A DNA stretch of 64,000 bases from CAVWGP01 sp963754645 (GCA_963754645.1 CAVWGP010000002.1:124001-188000); one strand, 5' to 3'; numbered from the stretch's first letter, positions 44,920-54,612 are shown. Numbers and translations: made by a program. The notes: generated by a model not told the origin, from the sequence alone.

Positions 44920-45619
44920 GCTCGATCGCGTCACCGTCCGTTACGGTTTGCGCGCGGCGCTGACCAAGATTTCGTTCGAGGTCAACGCCGGCGAAATGGT
45001 CACGCTCATCGGCGCCAACGGCGCCGGCAAGACCACGTGCCTCAAGACGATCTCGGGATTGCTGACGCCAAGCGCCGGCACGATCGAGTTCCGCGGCACG
45101 CGGATCAACGGCGCGGCGCCGCATCGACTTTTGGCGATGGGCATGGCCCATGTTCCCGAAGGCCGATTGCTGTTCCCCGACATGACCGTGATGGAGCATC
45201 TTGAATTGGGCGCAATGCGCGCGCCCGCCGAGGCGCAGAGCTTCGAGCGCCGAGCCGAACGCTGCTTCACCCTGTTTCCGAAGCTGAAAGAGCGCCGCGA
45301 CCAGCGGGCCGGCACCTTGAGCGGCGGCGAGCAGCAGATGGTCGCGATCGCCCGCGGGCTGATGTCGCATCCGCGGCTCCTCATGCTCGACGAGCCGTCG
45401 CTGGGCTTGGCGCCGATCGTGGTCGATGCGCTCGCCGACGTGATCGGATCGCTGCACCGCGAAGGTCTGACCGTGCTCCTGGTCGAGCAGCGCGTCGATC
45501 TTGCCTTGAAACTGGCGGATCGCGGCTATGTGCTCGAAACCGGCCGGGTCGTGTTGCAAGATACGGCGCGCGCGCTTGCCGACAACGCGCAGGTCAAGCA
45601 AGCATTTTTGGGTGTATGA
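44912..45619 (+). CDS. livF: Branched-chain amino acid-type ABC ATPase LivF
   Basis: The 235-residue ATPase has Walker A GANGAGKTT, MAHVPEGRLLFPDMTVMEHL, signature TLSGGEQQMVAIARGL, Walker B LLMLDEPSLGLAP and LLVEQRVDLALKLADRGYVLE. This is the standard LivF pattern. It completes the importer gene set and is followed 25 bases later by hyuA. Confidence 0.93.
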   Translation: MLKLDRVTVRYGLRAALTKISFEVNAGEMVTLIGANGAGKTTCLKTISGLLTPSAGTIEFRGTRINGAAPHRLLAMGMAHVPEGRLLFPDMTVMEHLELGAMRAPAEAQSFERRAERCFTLFPKLKERRDQRAGTLSGGEQQMVAIARGLMSHPRLLMLDEPSLGLAPIVVDALADVIGSLHREGLTVLLVEQRVDLALKLADRGYVLETGRVVLQDTARALADNAQVKQAFLGV

Positions 45620-45644
45620 TGCGCGCCGGTGCTGGAAAACGACA

Positions 45645-47738
45645 ATGCTAGACGATTCCCAAGCAAGCTCCGCGACGCTCGCCGCGCCCTGGCGCATCGG
45701 CGTCGATATCGGCGGCACGTTCACCGACATGGTGCTGGTCGATGCCGCCGGCGCGATCTGGGTGTTCAAGGAGCCTTCGGTGCCCGCCAATCCCGCCGAA
45801 GGCGTTATGGCGGCGATCCGCTCGGCGGCGAATTTTTTCCGACTTGAGCGCGCGGATTTCATGGCCGGCTGCGCGCTTTTCGTGCACGGCTCGACCGTCG
45901 CCACCAACACCGTGCTCGAAGGCAAGGGCGCCAAGGTCGGGCTGATCGTCACCGACGGGTTCCGCGACAGCCTCGAAATCCGCCGCGGCATTCGTTTCCA
46001 TCAATGGGACCATCGCGCCGCGTTTCCGCCGGTCTTGGTGCCGCGCTATTTGCGCCTGCCGGTGGGCGGGCGGATCGACAGCAAGGGCCGCGAATTGGCG
46101 CCGCTCGATCGCGCGGCGCTGACGCGCGCCCTGCAGGTTTTCGCCGAGGAGGGCGTCGAGTCGATCGCGGTCGCGCTGCTCAACGCTTATGTCAATCCCG
46201 CCCATGAGCGGGCCGCCGCCGATGCGCTGCGCCAGCACGGCAAGGGCGAATGGCTTTCGGTGTCGACCGAAATCGTGCCGCTGATGGGCGAATACGAGCG
46301 GACCTCGACCGCCGTGCTCAACGCCTATATCGCGCCGCGCGTCGTCGGTTATCTCAAATCGCTCGACCGGTCGCTGCGCGACGCCGGATTGAAGCACCCG
46401 CTCTTGTTGGTGCAAAGCAATGGCGGCGTGGTCTCGGTCGATCAGACCGGCGCGCGCCCGATCAATCTCGTGCTGTCCGGCCCCGCCGCCGGCGTCGGCG
46501 CGCTGGACTTCTACGCCCCCGCAGCCGGCAAGGATCTCATTTCGATGGAGATCGGCGGCACGTCGTGCGACGTGACGCTGATGAGCGACGGCAAGGTCGC
46601 CGTCACCGACCAGCTCGTGATCAATCAATATCACGTCAATATTCCGTCGATCGACGTGCACTCGGTGGGCGCGGGCGGCGGCACCGTTGCCGGGGTCGAC
46701 GCGGCGGGAATGCTGTTCGTCGGGCCGCGCGGCGCCGGCGCGCGGCCCGGCCCGGCCTGCTACGGGCTGGGCGGCGAGGACCCGACGGTGACGGATGCGC
46801 AGCTCGTGCTCGGGCGCTTGGCGCCCGGACCGATGGGCGAACGCGGCGCGGTCACGCTCGACGAAGCGCTGGCAACGCGCGCGATCAAGAGCAAGGTCGC
46901 CGGTCCGCTCGGACTCGACGTCGAAACCGCCGCTGCCGGTATCCTCCGGCTGCTCGAACAAAAACTGCTGCACGCGGTCGAGCGCATCAGCATCGAGCGC
47001 GGCTACGATCCGCGGCGCTTTACGCTCGTGGCCGGCGGCGGCGCGGGCCCGCTGCATGGCGCCGCGGTCGGGCGCGCGCTCGGCTGCCGCAAAGTCTATG
47101 CGCCGCGCCTCGCCGGCGCTTTCTGCGCGCTCGGCATGCTGCATTCGAATTTGCGCCAGGACTATCTGCAGGTCGTGGCGCCAGTCGCGATCGACGAGAA
47201 GGATCGCCGCTCGCTCGAGGAAAAATTCCTGGAACTCGAAGGCAAGGCCTATTTCGCGCTCGAACGCGAGGGATTCGCGCGCAAGCAGGTGCAGATCCAA
47301 CGGCAGCTTGACCTGCGCTATCGCGGCCAGCAATGGTCGCTGCAAGTCCTGCTCGACGAGCACGGCCTCGATCCCAAGGCGGTGCGCACCAATTTCGAGC
47401 GCGAGTACCGCCGCCAATTCGGCCACATCCAGCCCGACGGCGCGATCGACATCACCGCGCTGCGTGTTGCCGGGATCGGCCCGCTGCCGCCGCTGCGTCC
47501 CAGTCCGCGCGAGCGCGACGGCACAGTGCCGCAGCCGCGCGCCGTCCGGCCTGTTTATCTCGACGACAAACAAGGCCGGCGGCCGACGCGCGTTTTCGCC
47601 GGCCGCGATCTAAGGCCGGGACACACGATCACCGGCCCGGCCATCGTCGACGAGGCCACGACGACCGTCTTCATCGGCGTCAACGACCGGCTTGAGGTCG
47701 ACGCGATGGACAATTTCGTCATTCACCTGGATGCGTAA
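45645..47738 (+). CDS. hyuA: Hydantoinase/oxoprolinase A-type subunit (HyuA)
   Basis: The 697-residue protein starts its conserved region with WRIGVDIGGTFTDMVLVD, an actin-like ATPase motif. It continues with HGSTVATNTVLEGKGAKVGLIVTDGFRD, ISMEIGGTSCDVTLM, DVHSVGAGGGTVAGVD and LVAGGGAGPLHGAAVGRALGC. HyuA proteins work with HyuB in ATP-dependent cleavage of cyclic amides such as hydantoins and 5-oxoproline, or in acetone/acetophenone carboxylation. Which reaction applies here is not decided by sequence. The ATG at 45645 follows livF by 25 bases, and the next gene is hyuB. Confidence 0.9.
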   Translation: MLDDSQASSATLAAPWRIGVDIGGTFTDMVLVDAAGAIWVFKEPSVPANPAEGVMAAIRSAANFFRLERADFMAGCALFVHGSTVATNTVLEGKGAKVGLIVTDGFRDSLEIRRGIRFHQWDHRAAFPPVLVPRYLRLPVGGRIDSKGRELAPLDRAALTRALQVFAEEGVESIAVALLNAYVNPAHERAAADALRQHGKGEWLSVSTEIVPLMGEYERTSTAVLNAYIAPRVVGYLKSLDRSLRDAGLKHPLLLVQSNGGVVSVDQTGARPINLVLSGPAAGVGALDFYAPAAGKDLISMEIGGTSCDVTLMSDGKVAVTDQLVINQYHVNIPSIDVHSVGAGGGTVAGVDAAGMLFVGPRGAGARPGPACYGLGGEDPTVTDAQLVLGRLAPGPMGERGAVTLDEALATRAIKSKVAGPLGLDVETAAAGILRLLEQKLLHAVERISIERGYDPRRFTLVAGGGAGPLHGAAVGRALGCRKVYAPRLAGAFCALGMLHSNLRQDYLQVVAPVAIDEKDRRSLEEKFLELEGKAYFALEREGFARKQVQIQRQLDLRYRGQQWSLQVLLDEHGLDPKAVRTNFEREYRRQFGHIQPDGAIDITALRVAGIGPLPPLRPSPRERDGTVPQPRAVRPVYLDDKQGRRPTRVFAGRDLRPGHTITGPAIVDEATTTVFIGVNDRLEVDAMDNFVIHLDA

Positions 47739-47746
47739 GGTGCCGC

Positions 47747-49471
47747 ATGGACTATGATCCGATCCAACTCGCGCTCGTGCAGAACCGGCTCGACTACATC
47801 TCGCAGCAGATGGGCTGGGTGATGCTGCGCACCGCGCGCAGCCCGATCTTCCAAAGCCACGACTTCTCCTGCTTCATCACCGGCCCGGCCGGGATGCTGG
47901 TCTCGCAAGCCGATGGCTGCCCGGTGCATACCGGCGGCGGCGGCTTCGCCGTGCGCGGCTTGCTCAAGGCCTTCGGCAATGACATCGGCGAAGACGACGC
48001 CTTCCTGCTCAACGATCCTTATCTCGCCGGCGGCAATCACCTGCCCGATTGGGTGATCGCGCGCCCCGTCTTCGTCGCCGGCCAGCTCGTCGCCTTCACC
48101 TGCAACCGGGCGCATCAATCGGATATCGGCGGCGGCGCGGCCGGCACCTACAATCCGCGCGCCACCGAGATATTTCACGAAGGCATCCGCATTCCGCCGC
48201 TGCGCGTGGTCGAGAAAAGCCGCATCCGCGAGGATGTGTGGCAACTCCTGATGGCCAACACGCGCACGCCCAATCTGCTCGATGGCGATCTCCGCGCCAT
48301 GCTCGGCTCGACCCAGATCGGCGCCGAACGCGTGGCGCAGCTCGTCGGCGATCTCGGCATCGACGAGGGCCGCCGCTATATTGACGGCGTTCTCGACCAC
48401 GCCGACCGGCGCTTCCGCGCCGAGATCGCGGCGCTCCCGGACGGCGTCTATATCGGCGAGGAGACGAGCAACAACGATTGCTTCGAGCGCACGACGATCA
48501 CCTATCGCGTGGCGATCACGATCAAGGGCGAGAGCGTCACCGTCGATTTCACCGGAACCTCGCCGCAAATGCGCGGCTTCAAGAACAGCTCCTTCGCCAA
48601 CACGCATTCCGCGGTCTATGTCGGCCTTTCTTCCTTCTTCGATCCCGATTTGCCGCGCAACGAAGGCACGTTCCGCAGCGTCAAGCTGATCGTACCCTAC
48701 GGCTCGACGCTCCATCCCAAGCCGCCCGCCGCGACGACCTTCGCCACGGCGTTTCCCGCGCACGAAATGATCCAGGCCTGTTGGAAGGCGCTACAGCAGG
48801 CGCTGCCCGGCAAGGCCGTGGCCGGGTGGGGCAAGGCGATCATTCCGCTCTGCGCCGGCACCAATGAAAGCGACGGCACGACCTATGTCCTTTATCATTG
48901 GAACGGCCTATCGGGCGGCGGCGCGGTCGAAGGCCGCGACGGGCTCAACCAGATCGCGCACCTTTCGAGCCTCGGCGGCCTCACCCTGCCCAATGTCGAA
49001 ACCTGGGAGCAGCTCTATCCGGTGCTGGTGCGCCGCCACGAATTCCGCTGCGATGGCGGCGGCGCCGGCGAATGGCGCGGCGGAACCGGCGTCGACTACG
49101 AGGCGGACGTTTTGACGGCGGCCGAATATTCGTTTCGCGGCGAAGGGCTCTACGATCCTTCGGGCTTCGGCGTCCTCGGCGGCGCGGCCGGCGAGCCGGG
49201 AGAGCTGACGACCTATAACGAAAAGGGCGAGCGGTTCGATCCGCCGCAATACAGCCTGTTGCGCTTGCCGCCGACCCGCGTCGCCATGGCTTCGCCGGGC
49301 GGGGGTGGTGTCGGCAATCCGGCGAAGCGCGATCCCGCTGCCGTGCTGCGCGATGTGCGCGACGGCGTGGTCAGTTCCAAAGCGGCGCGCGAATTGTATC
49401 GCGTCGCCATCGCCGCCGACGGCCGCTCGCTCGACGCCGCCGAGACGCAGCGCCTGCGCGCCGCAGCGTGA
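47747..49471 (+). CDS. hyuB: Hydantoinase/oxoprolinase B-type subunit (HyuB)
   Basis: The 574-residue protein is full length for the HyuB family: YDPIQLALVQNRLDYISQQMGWVMLRTARSPIFQSHDFSC, LNDPYLAGGNHLPDWV, NRAHQSDIGGGAAGTYNPRATEIFHEGIRIPPL, VDFTGTSPQMRGFKNS and WRGGTGVDYE. It partners HyuA. The gap to hyuA is 8 bases, and the stop overlaps the next gene (GTGA). The pairing with a Rieske oxygenase and a LivKHMGF importer suggests a carboxylation or ring-opening step on an imported compound. Confidence 0.92.
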   Translation: MDYDPIQLALVQNRLDYISQQMGWVMLRTARSPIFQSHDFSCFITGPAGMLVSQADGCPVHTGGGGFAVRGLLKAFGNDIGEDDAFLLNDPYLAGGNHLPDWVIARPVFVAGQLVAFTCNRAHQSDIGGGAAGTYNPRATEIFHEGIRIPPLRVVEKSRIREDVWQLLMANTRTPNLLDGDLRAMLGSTQIGAERVAQLVGDLGIDEGRRYIDGVLDHADRRFRAEIAALPDGVYIGEETSNNDCFERTTITYRVAITIKGESVTVDFTGTSPQMRGFKNSSFANTHSAVYVGLSSFFDPDLPRNEGTFRSVKLIVPYGSTLHPKPPAATTFATAFPAHEMIQACWKALQQALPGKAVAGWGKAIIPLCAGTNESDGTTYVLYHWNGLSGGGAVEGRDGLNQIAHLSSLGGLTLPNVETWEQLYPVLVRRHEFRCDGGGAGEWRGGTGVDYEADVLTAAEYSFRGEGLYDPSGFGVLGGAAGEPGELTTYNEKGERFDPPQYSLLRLPPTRVAMASPGGGGVGNPAKRDPAAVLRDVRDGVVSSKAARELYRVAIAADGRSLDAAETQRLRAAA

Positions 49472-50481
49472 CGGCGCTTAACCGGCAAGTCTATCTGGCA
49501 AGCGCGCCGCGCGGCGCGCCGCAGGCGAGCGATTTCGCGTTGCGCGAGATGCCGATGCCGGAGCCGGGTGAAGGCGAAGTGCTCGTTCGCATCGCCTATC
49601 TTTCGGTTGACCCCTACATGCGCGGACTGATCGACGGCGTGTACCCGGCCGTCAAGCAGGTGCGCGTCGGCGACACCATGTTCGGCGGCGCGGTCGGCCG
49701 GGTGCTGCGCTCGCGCACGCCGCTTTACACGGAAGGCGACACGGTCGAGGGCTATCTCGGTTGGCAGACCCACACGGCTGCGCCGGCGGCCGAACTGCGT
49801 CGCGTCGATCCCACTCTGGCGCCGATCTCGACCGCGATCGGCGTTTTCGGCATGCCCGGCATGACCGCCTATTTCGGCATGGTCGAGATCGGCAGACCGG
49901 CGCGCGGCGAGACCGTCGTGGTCTCGGCTGCCGCGGGCGCGGTCGGGTCGGCGGCCGGGCAGATTGCGCGCATTGCCGGCGCGCGCGTCGTCGGCATCGC
50001 CGGCTCGCCCGCGAAATGCGACCACGTTTGCCGCGATCTCGGCTTCGACGCGGCGATCGACTACCGCGAAACTTTAGATATGCACGCCGCACTAACCACC
50101 GCCTGTCCCAATCCCATCGACGTCTATTTCGACAATGTCGGCGGCTCGACCTACGAGGCCGTCACACGATGGATGAACCGCGGTTGCCGCATCGTCGTTT
50201 GCGGCCAGATCGCCCAATACAACGATACCGCCGCCGATTCCGGTCCGCGCAACCTGAAGCAGTTCGAAATCAATCGCGCCCGGCTCGAAGGCTTCAGCGT
50301 GCTCGATTACCGGCCGCGCTACGCCGAGGGCATCGCCGCGATGGCCGCTTGGTTCAAGGAAGGCAAGCTCCGCTATCGCGAGAGCGTCGCAGAAGGCCTC
50401 GAAGCCGCGCCCGAGGCCTTCGCCGGCCTGTTCCGCGGCGCCAATATCGGTAAGCAGATCGTTCGCGTAGGTCCGGAATAA
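49468..50481 (+). CDS. NADP-dependent medium-chain reductase (CurA/LTB4DH-like)
   Basis: The 337-residue protein is a zinc-free medium-chain dehydrogenase/reductase. It has VRIAYLSVDPYMRGLI near the start, GMPGMTAYFGMVEIGRPARGETVVVSAAAGAVGSAAGQIARI (NADP site) and IDVYFDNVGGSTYEAVTRWM. CGQIAQYND follows, and then NRARLEGFSVLDY. This family reduces alpha,beta-unsaturated ketones or aldehydes. It uses a GTG start that overlaps hyuB. In this cluster it may reduce an enone intermediate. Confidence 0.9.
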   Translation: MTALNRQVYLASAPRGAPQASDFALREMPMPEPGEGEVLVRIAYLSVDPYMRGLIDGVYPAVKQVRVGDTMFGGAVGRVLRSRTPLYTEGDTVEGYLGWQTHTAAPAAELRRVDPTLAPISTAIGVFGMPGMTAYFGMVEIGRPARGETVVVSAAAGAVGSAAGQIARIAGARVVGIAGSPAKCDHVCRDLGFDAAIDYRETLDMHAALTTACPNPIDVYFDNVGGSTYEAVTRWMNRGCRIVVCGQIAQYNDTAADSGPRNLKQFEINRARLEGFSVLDYRPRYAEGIAAMAAWFKEGKLRYRESVAEGLEAAPEAFAGLFRGANIGKQIVRVGPE

Positions 50482-50593
50482 GCCCCAGGCCGGCGCGGGG
50501 AGCCCATGCGCGTTCATCGGGCGAAGGGAATAGGATCTCGGGCGGAAACAAAGTATCGTTCGGCAAAGTTGCAAGATGGAAGGGAGAAATGCA

Positions 50594-51851
50594 GTGGGAT
50601 TGACGCTCGCCGAGAAAATATTGGCGCGGGCCGCCGGCACGGATTCGGTCCGGGCCGGCGACGAAATCCTCGCCAAGCCGGATTTCGTCACGGTCTACGA
50701 CTTTCCCGGCTACACCGACGTGTACTTCAAGCAGATGAAGGAGGATTTCGGCATCGTGAAGGTCAAGGAGCCCGAGCGCTTCGTCATATTCATCGATCAC
50801 ATGGTTCCGGCGGCGACGCCCAAGGAAGAAGAGCTGCATATCCAGACGCGCAATTGGTGCGCCGAGCAGGGCGTCAAGTTGTTCGAGCGCAAGGGCATCG
50901 GCCACCAGGTCGCGGCCGAGGAAGGCTACGCCGTGCCCGGCGGTTTCGTCGTCCATTTCGACGGCCATATCAGCCAGCTCGGCACCTTCGGCACCTTGGC
51001 GATCGGCCTGCGCCGTAACGTCATCGAGGCCTTCGTGCGCGAGCGCATCTCGATCAAGGTGCCGCACACCACGCGCATCAACCTCAACGGCAAGCTGCCC
51101 AAGGGCGTGATGGCGCGCGACTTGTTCCATCACATCGTGCGCGTGCTCGGGCCCTCCGCCTGCCGCTTCCAGGTCATGGAGCTGGGCGGTACGGCGCTCG
51201 ACCATGTCGGTATCGAGGGCATGCAGACGCTATGCGGCCTCGCCATGTTCGTCGGCGCGGTGACGGCGGTGGTCAACCCGCGGCCCGACACGCTCGCCTA
51301 TGCGTTGCCGCGCGCGCTCAAGAAAATCGCGCCGCTCGCCTCCGATCCCGATGCGGCTTATTCCGCCGTGCACGACATCGAGATCAGCGATCTCGAACCG
51401 ATCGTCGTCATGCCGCCGACGCCGGCCAACACCCGCAATGTTTCAGAGCTCGCGGGCCTTTCCGTGCAGGCCGGCTATCTCGGCTCTTGCGCGTCCGGGC
51501 GTATCGAGGAAATTCGCATCGCGGCGCAAATTCTGAAAGGCCGCCAAGTCGCGCCGGGTTTCGCGCTGCACATCGTGCCCGACCTCGCAGGCCATCATGG
51601 CGGCGGCGGCGCGCGAGGGCTTGATCGCGACGCTGGTCGAGGCCGGCGCCTTCGTGTCGTCATCGAGCTGCGACTACTGTTTCGGCCGTATAGCGACAAT
51701 GACGGCGGGGCAGCGCGCGGTTTCGACCGGCACGCTCAACGTGCCCGGCCGCATGGGCAGCCCGGATTCCGAAATCTATCTTTGCAACGCCGCGACTGTC
51801 GCCGCCTCCGCCATCGAGGGCAAGATCGCGGACCCGCGGCGATATCTGTAA
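50594..51851 (+). pseudogene. Aconitase-family (LeuC/homoaconitase-like) large subunit, frameshifted
   Basis: The first 330 residues run from GLTLAEKILARAAGTDSVRAGDE through DHMVPAATPKEEELHIQTRNWCAEQG, HQVAAEEGYAVPGGFVVHFDGHISQLGTFGTLAIG and GYLGSCASGRIEEI (a cluster cysteine). At about 51581 the frame shifts by one inserted base: CCCGACC where CCCACC would keep VPTSQ. The proper continuation, MAAAAREGLIATLVEAGAFVSSSSCDYCFG to KIADPRRYL, lies in the next frame and ends at 51851. It carries the C-x-x-C Fe-S cysteines. Joined length is about 419 residues, normal for LeuC-like dehydratases. The GTG at 50594 with GGGAG upstream is chosen as start. Probably a sequencing error. Confidence 0.85.
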
Positions 51852-51865
51852 AGCGGGAGGCGGAC

Positions 51866-52393
51866 ATGGCCCTGCCCACATTGCGCGGACGCATCGCCTG
51901 GATCTTCGCCGAGGACAATTACGACGTCGACCAGATCATCGGCGTCAAGAACATCCGCATTTCCGACGTGAAGGAACTCGCGGCCCTCGCCATGCAAGTC
52001 GAGGACCCGGATTTCGCAAAAAATGTGCAGCCCGGCGACTTGCTCGTCGGCGGCCGCAATTTCGGCTACGGCCATCCGCACTATCCGCCGATGCGCGGCA
52101 TGCGCCATCTCGGAATCAAGGGCATGATCGCCGAAAGCTTCGCGCCGGGCTATTGGCGCGGCGAGATCAGCATGGGATTTCCGCAAGTGGCCTGCCTCGG
52201 CATCCTTGGCATCGTGCAGCGCTGGGACGAGGTCGAGGTCGATTGGGACGCGGGACTGGTGCGCAACCGCACCAACGGCAAGTCGCTGCCCTTCGAGCCG
52301 CTTTCTTACGCCGACCGCCTGACGATCGAGGAAGGCGGCGTCGTCGAATACATCAAGCGCGCCATCGCCGAAGAACGGCGCCAAAAGGCGTGA
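51866..52393 (+). CDS. Aconitase-family (LeuD-like) small subunit
   Basis: The 175-residue protein has the small-subunit swivel domain: LRGRIAWIFAEDNYDVDQIIG, GDLLVGGRNFGYGHPHYPPMRGMRHLGIKGMIAESFAPGYWRGEISMGFP and GLVRNRTNGKSLPFEP. GGRNFGYGHPH replaces the GxNFGxGSSREH motif of LeuD, which may change substrate choice. It pairs with the large subunit just upstream and starts after a strong GGGAGG. Together they could be isopropylmalate-, homoaconitate- or dimethylmalate-type dehydratases; the lyase-family gene that follows favours a branched malate. Confidence 0.85.
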   Translation: MALPTLRGRIAWIFAEDNYDVDQIIGVKNIRISDVKELAALAMQVEDPDFAKNVQPGDLLVGGRNFGYGHPHYPPMRGMRHLGIKGMIAESFAPGYWRGEISMGFPQVACLGILGIVQRWDEVEVDWDAGLVRNRTNGKSLPFEPLSYADRLTIEEGGVVEYIKRAIAEERRQKA

Positions 52394-52412
52394 CAGCAAA
52401 CAGGAGCGAACT

Positions 52413-53291
52413 ATGCGTATGACAACCAAACTCCGCCAGAAGCTTCGTTCCGGCAAGACCATTTGGGCATCCGGCGCCTACGACGCGTTGAGCGCGGCGC
52501 TGATCGAGGAAGCCGGCTTCGATGCGATCCTGACCTCGGGCTTCGCCATTTCGGCCTCGCATCTCGGCGAGCCGGACGTCGAAATTTACACCATGACCGA
52601 AAATCTCGCCGTCGTGCGTCATGCGGTGAATCGCACGGGCATCCCCGTCATCGCCGACTGCGACACTGGCTACGGCAATGCCATCAACGTGATGCGCACG
52701 GTGCGGGAATTCGAGCAGGCCGGCGTCGCGGCCATGATCTTCGAGGACCAGGTCGTGCCCAAGCGCTGCCCGGCGATCGCGACTGTGGTCGAAGTCCTGC
52801 CTCTCGCCGAGAGCACGGCGAAGATTCGCGCAGCCGTCGCGGCGCGGCGCGATTCCGATCTTGTGATCGTCGCGCGCACCGATGCCGTGGACGAGGGCGA
52901 GGCCATACGCCGCGCCCAAGCCTATGAGGCCGCCGGCGCCGACGTCATCCAACCGATCTCACGCTGTTTCAAGAGCGAAGCCGCGCTGCGCCGCCTGAAG
53001 GCCGCCGTCAAAGTGCCGCTCTCGCTGCAAATCCTCGGCTGGCTCGAAAAGGATCTGACGCCGCAAAGCATCGGCGAGATCGCCGGCATAGCCACCTTCC
53101 CGCTCGTGCCGCTGATGACCGTCACCGACGCGCTGCGCGCCAACCTGAAAATCTTGGCGCGCGACAAGGGCACGAAGAACCTGCCCTTCCCGCAGATGAG
53201 CATGGAAATGTTCAAGGCCTTCATCGGATACAAGAAGATCGAGGAACTCCAGGCGCAATACCTGCCCGGCGAAGCCAAGGCAGCGGAATGA
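52413..53291 (+). CDS. PEP mutase/isocitrate lyase family C-C lyase
   Basis: The 292-residue protein is a TIM-barrel lyase: SGAYDALSAALIEEAGFDAILTSGFAIS (binding of Mg and the acid), VIADCDTGYGNAINVMRTVREFEQAGVAAMIFEDQVVPKRCPA and DLVIVARTDAVDEGEAIRRAQAYEAAGADVI. The loop that is KKCGH in isocitrate lyase is KRCPA here. Family members include methylisocitrate lyase, 2,3-dimethylmalate lyase and carboxyPEP mutase. Position right after an aconitase-like dehydratase pair recalls the dimethylmalate dehydratase/lyase set of nicotinate breakdown. It has AGGAG upstream. An IS inserted 3 bases after its stop. Confidence 0.85.
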   Translation: MRMTTKLRQKLRSGKTIWASGAYDALSAALIEEAGFDAILTSGFAISASHLGEPDVEIYTMTENLAVVRHAVNRTGIPVIADCDTGYGNAINVMRTVREFEQAGVAAMIFEDQVVPKRCPAIATVVEVLPLAESTAKIRAAVAARRDSDLVIVARTDAVDEGEAIRRAQAYEAAGADVIQPISRCFKSEAALRRLKAAVKVPLSLQILGWLEKDLTPQSIGEIAGIATFPLVPLMTVTDALRANLKILARDKGTKNLPFPQMSMEMFKAFIGYKKIEELQAQYLPGEAKAAE

Positions 53292-53358
53292 GGGTGACCT
53301 GCCCCTGAGAAATTTCTCCAGGTAGAATTAGAGTCCGGCTTCGAAGGAAGGACGGACA

Positions 53359-53625
53359 ATGAAGCGGAAGCGATTCACGGAAGAGCAGATCATCGGGATT
53401 TTGCGCGAGAACGAGGCGGGGGCCAAGGCGGCGAATCTGGCGCGCAAGCATGGGATCTCGGAAGGCACGTTGTACGATTGGAAGTCGAAGTTCGGCGGCA
53501 TGGACGTGTCGGACGCGCGCCGGCTGCGCGCGTTTGAGGACGAGAACGCGAAGCTCAAGAAGCTCCTGGCCGAGAGCATGCTCGACAACGCGGGGCTGAA
53601 GGGCCTTCTGTCAAAAAAATGGTAG
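53359..53625 (+). CDS. IS3-family transposase OrfA (IS407 group)
   Basis: This 88-residue HTH protein reads MKRKRFTEEQIIGILRENEA, then NLARKHGISEGTLYDWKSKFGGMDVSDARRLRAFEDENAKLKKLLAESMLD. It is the standard OrfA of the IS407 group, complete, with GAAGGA upstream. It overlaps orfB by 7 bases. Confidence 0.9.
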   Translation: MKRKRFTEEQIIGILRENEAGAKAANLARKHGISEGTLYDWKSKFGGMDVSDARRLRAFEDENAKLKKLLAESMLDNAGLKGLLSKKW

Positions 53626-54563
53626 GGCCCGGCGCCAAGCGCGCGGCCGTTGCTCAATTGCGGTCGGACCTGCACATGAGCGAGCGCCGGGCCTGTTCCT
53701 TGATCGGCGCCGATCGGATGTCGGTGCGCTATCGCGCGCGCCGGCCCGACGACAGCCAATTGCGCGCGCGCCTGCGCGAGCTCGCGAACCAGCGCCGGCG
53801 CTTCGGCTATCGGCGGCTGTTCATCCTGTTGCGGCGGGATGGCGAAATGGCTGGCATCAATCGCATCTGTCGGCTTTATGGGAAGAGGGCCTGGCCGTGC
53901 GCCGACGCCGCGACCGGCGCAAAGCCGTTGGCACGCGCGCGCCCATTCTCGTCGAGGCAAGGATGAACGCCAGGTGGTCATTGGACTTCGTGCACGACCA
54001 GATGGCGTGCGGCCGGCGGTTTCGCATTCTCAACATCGTCGACGACGTGACGCGAGAGTGCTTGGCTGCGATTGCCGACACATCGATCTCGGGCCTTCGC
54101 GTCGCGCGCGAGCTGTCGGCGCTGATCGAGAAACGCGGCAAACCCGCCATGATGCGGACCCTGTCCGACCGTGTCCGATCACGGCACCGAGTTCACCTCG
54201 AATGCCGTTCTCGCCTGGGCGGCCGAGAACGGCATCCACTGGCATTATATCGCGCCAGGCAAGCCAATGCAGAACGGCTATGTCGAGAGCTTCAACGGCC
54301 GCATGCGCGACGAGTTGCTGAACGAAAGCCTGTTCTTCGGCTTGGATCACGCGCGCCGGACGCTCGCCGCCTGGGTGACCGATTACAACACGACGAGGTC
54401 GCATTCCTCGCTCGGCTACCGAACTCCCTTGGCCTATCTCGAAGAATTGCAATCCGCAAACGGCCCGCGCGCTGCGCTTATCAATGGCTCCGCGCGCGGG
54501 CCGTTTGCTCCACCCGCGCCAGATGGCGTATCAACTGTCCGGACTCTAAGCGCTATTGGATGA
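53619..54563 (+). pseudogene. IS3-family transposase OrfB (IS407 group), two frameshifts
   Basis: Three pieces in different frames join into one OrfB. They are SERRACSLIGADRMSVRYRARRPDD to RRFGYRRLFILLRRDG and RICRLY (to about 53880), then RSRRDRRKAVGT-type sequence with NARWSLDFVHDQMACGRRFRILNIVDDVTREC (to about 54165). The last is SDHGTEFTSNAVLAWAAENGIHWHYIAPGKPMQNGYVESFNGRMRDE (from 54171). The first break fits loss of one base after CTTTAT. The second sits at a short duplicated stretch (GTCCGACCGTGTCCGATC). All DDE residues exist but in separate frames. Confidence 0.88.
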
Positions 54564-54612
54564 AAGTTCAGGGGCAGGTCAAGGGCAATCAGTCGATGGC
54601 TGACGAGGCCGC

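Larger units (their letters stand above)
53295..54581 (+). mobile_element. IS3-family element, IS407-like group, with 4-base target duplication
   Basis: Inverted ends TGACCTGCCCCTGA (53295-53308) and TCAGGGGCAGGTCA (54568-54581) bound 1287 bases. The flanks are AGGG at 53291-53294 and AGGG at 54582-54585, a clean 4-base duplication as expected of this group. The transposase orfB is broken by two frameshifts, so this copy cannot move alone. Confidence 0.9.

Noticed and set aside
45648..47573. 641-codon open frame on the minus strand
   Set aside because: It lies wholly opposite hyuA. The sequence has no family resemblance and is a GC-rich shadow of the real gene.
50576..52393. 605-codon frame that appears to fuse the aconitase-like large and small subunits
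   Set aside because: The middle is out-of-frame large-subunit sequence created by the indel near 51581. The small subunit has its own start with GGGAGG at 51866.
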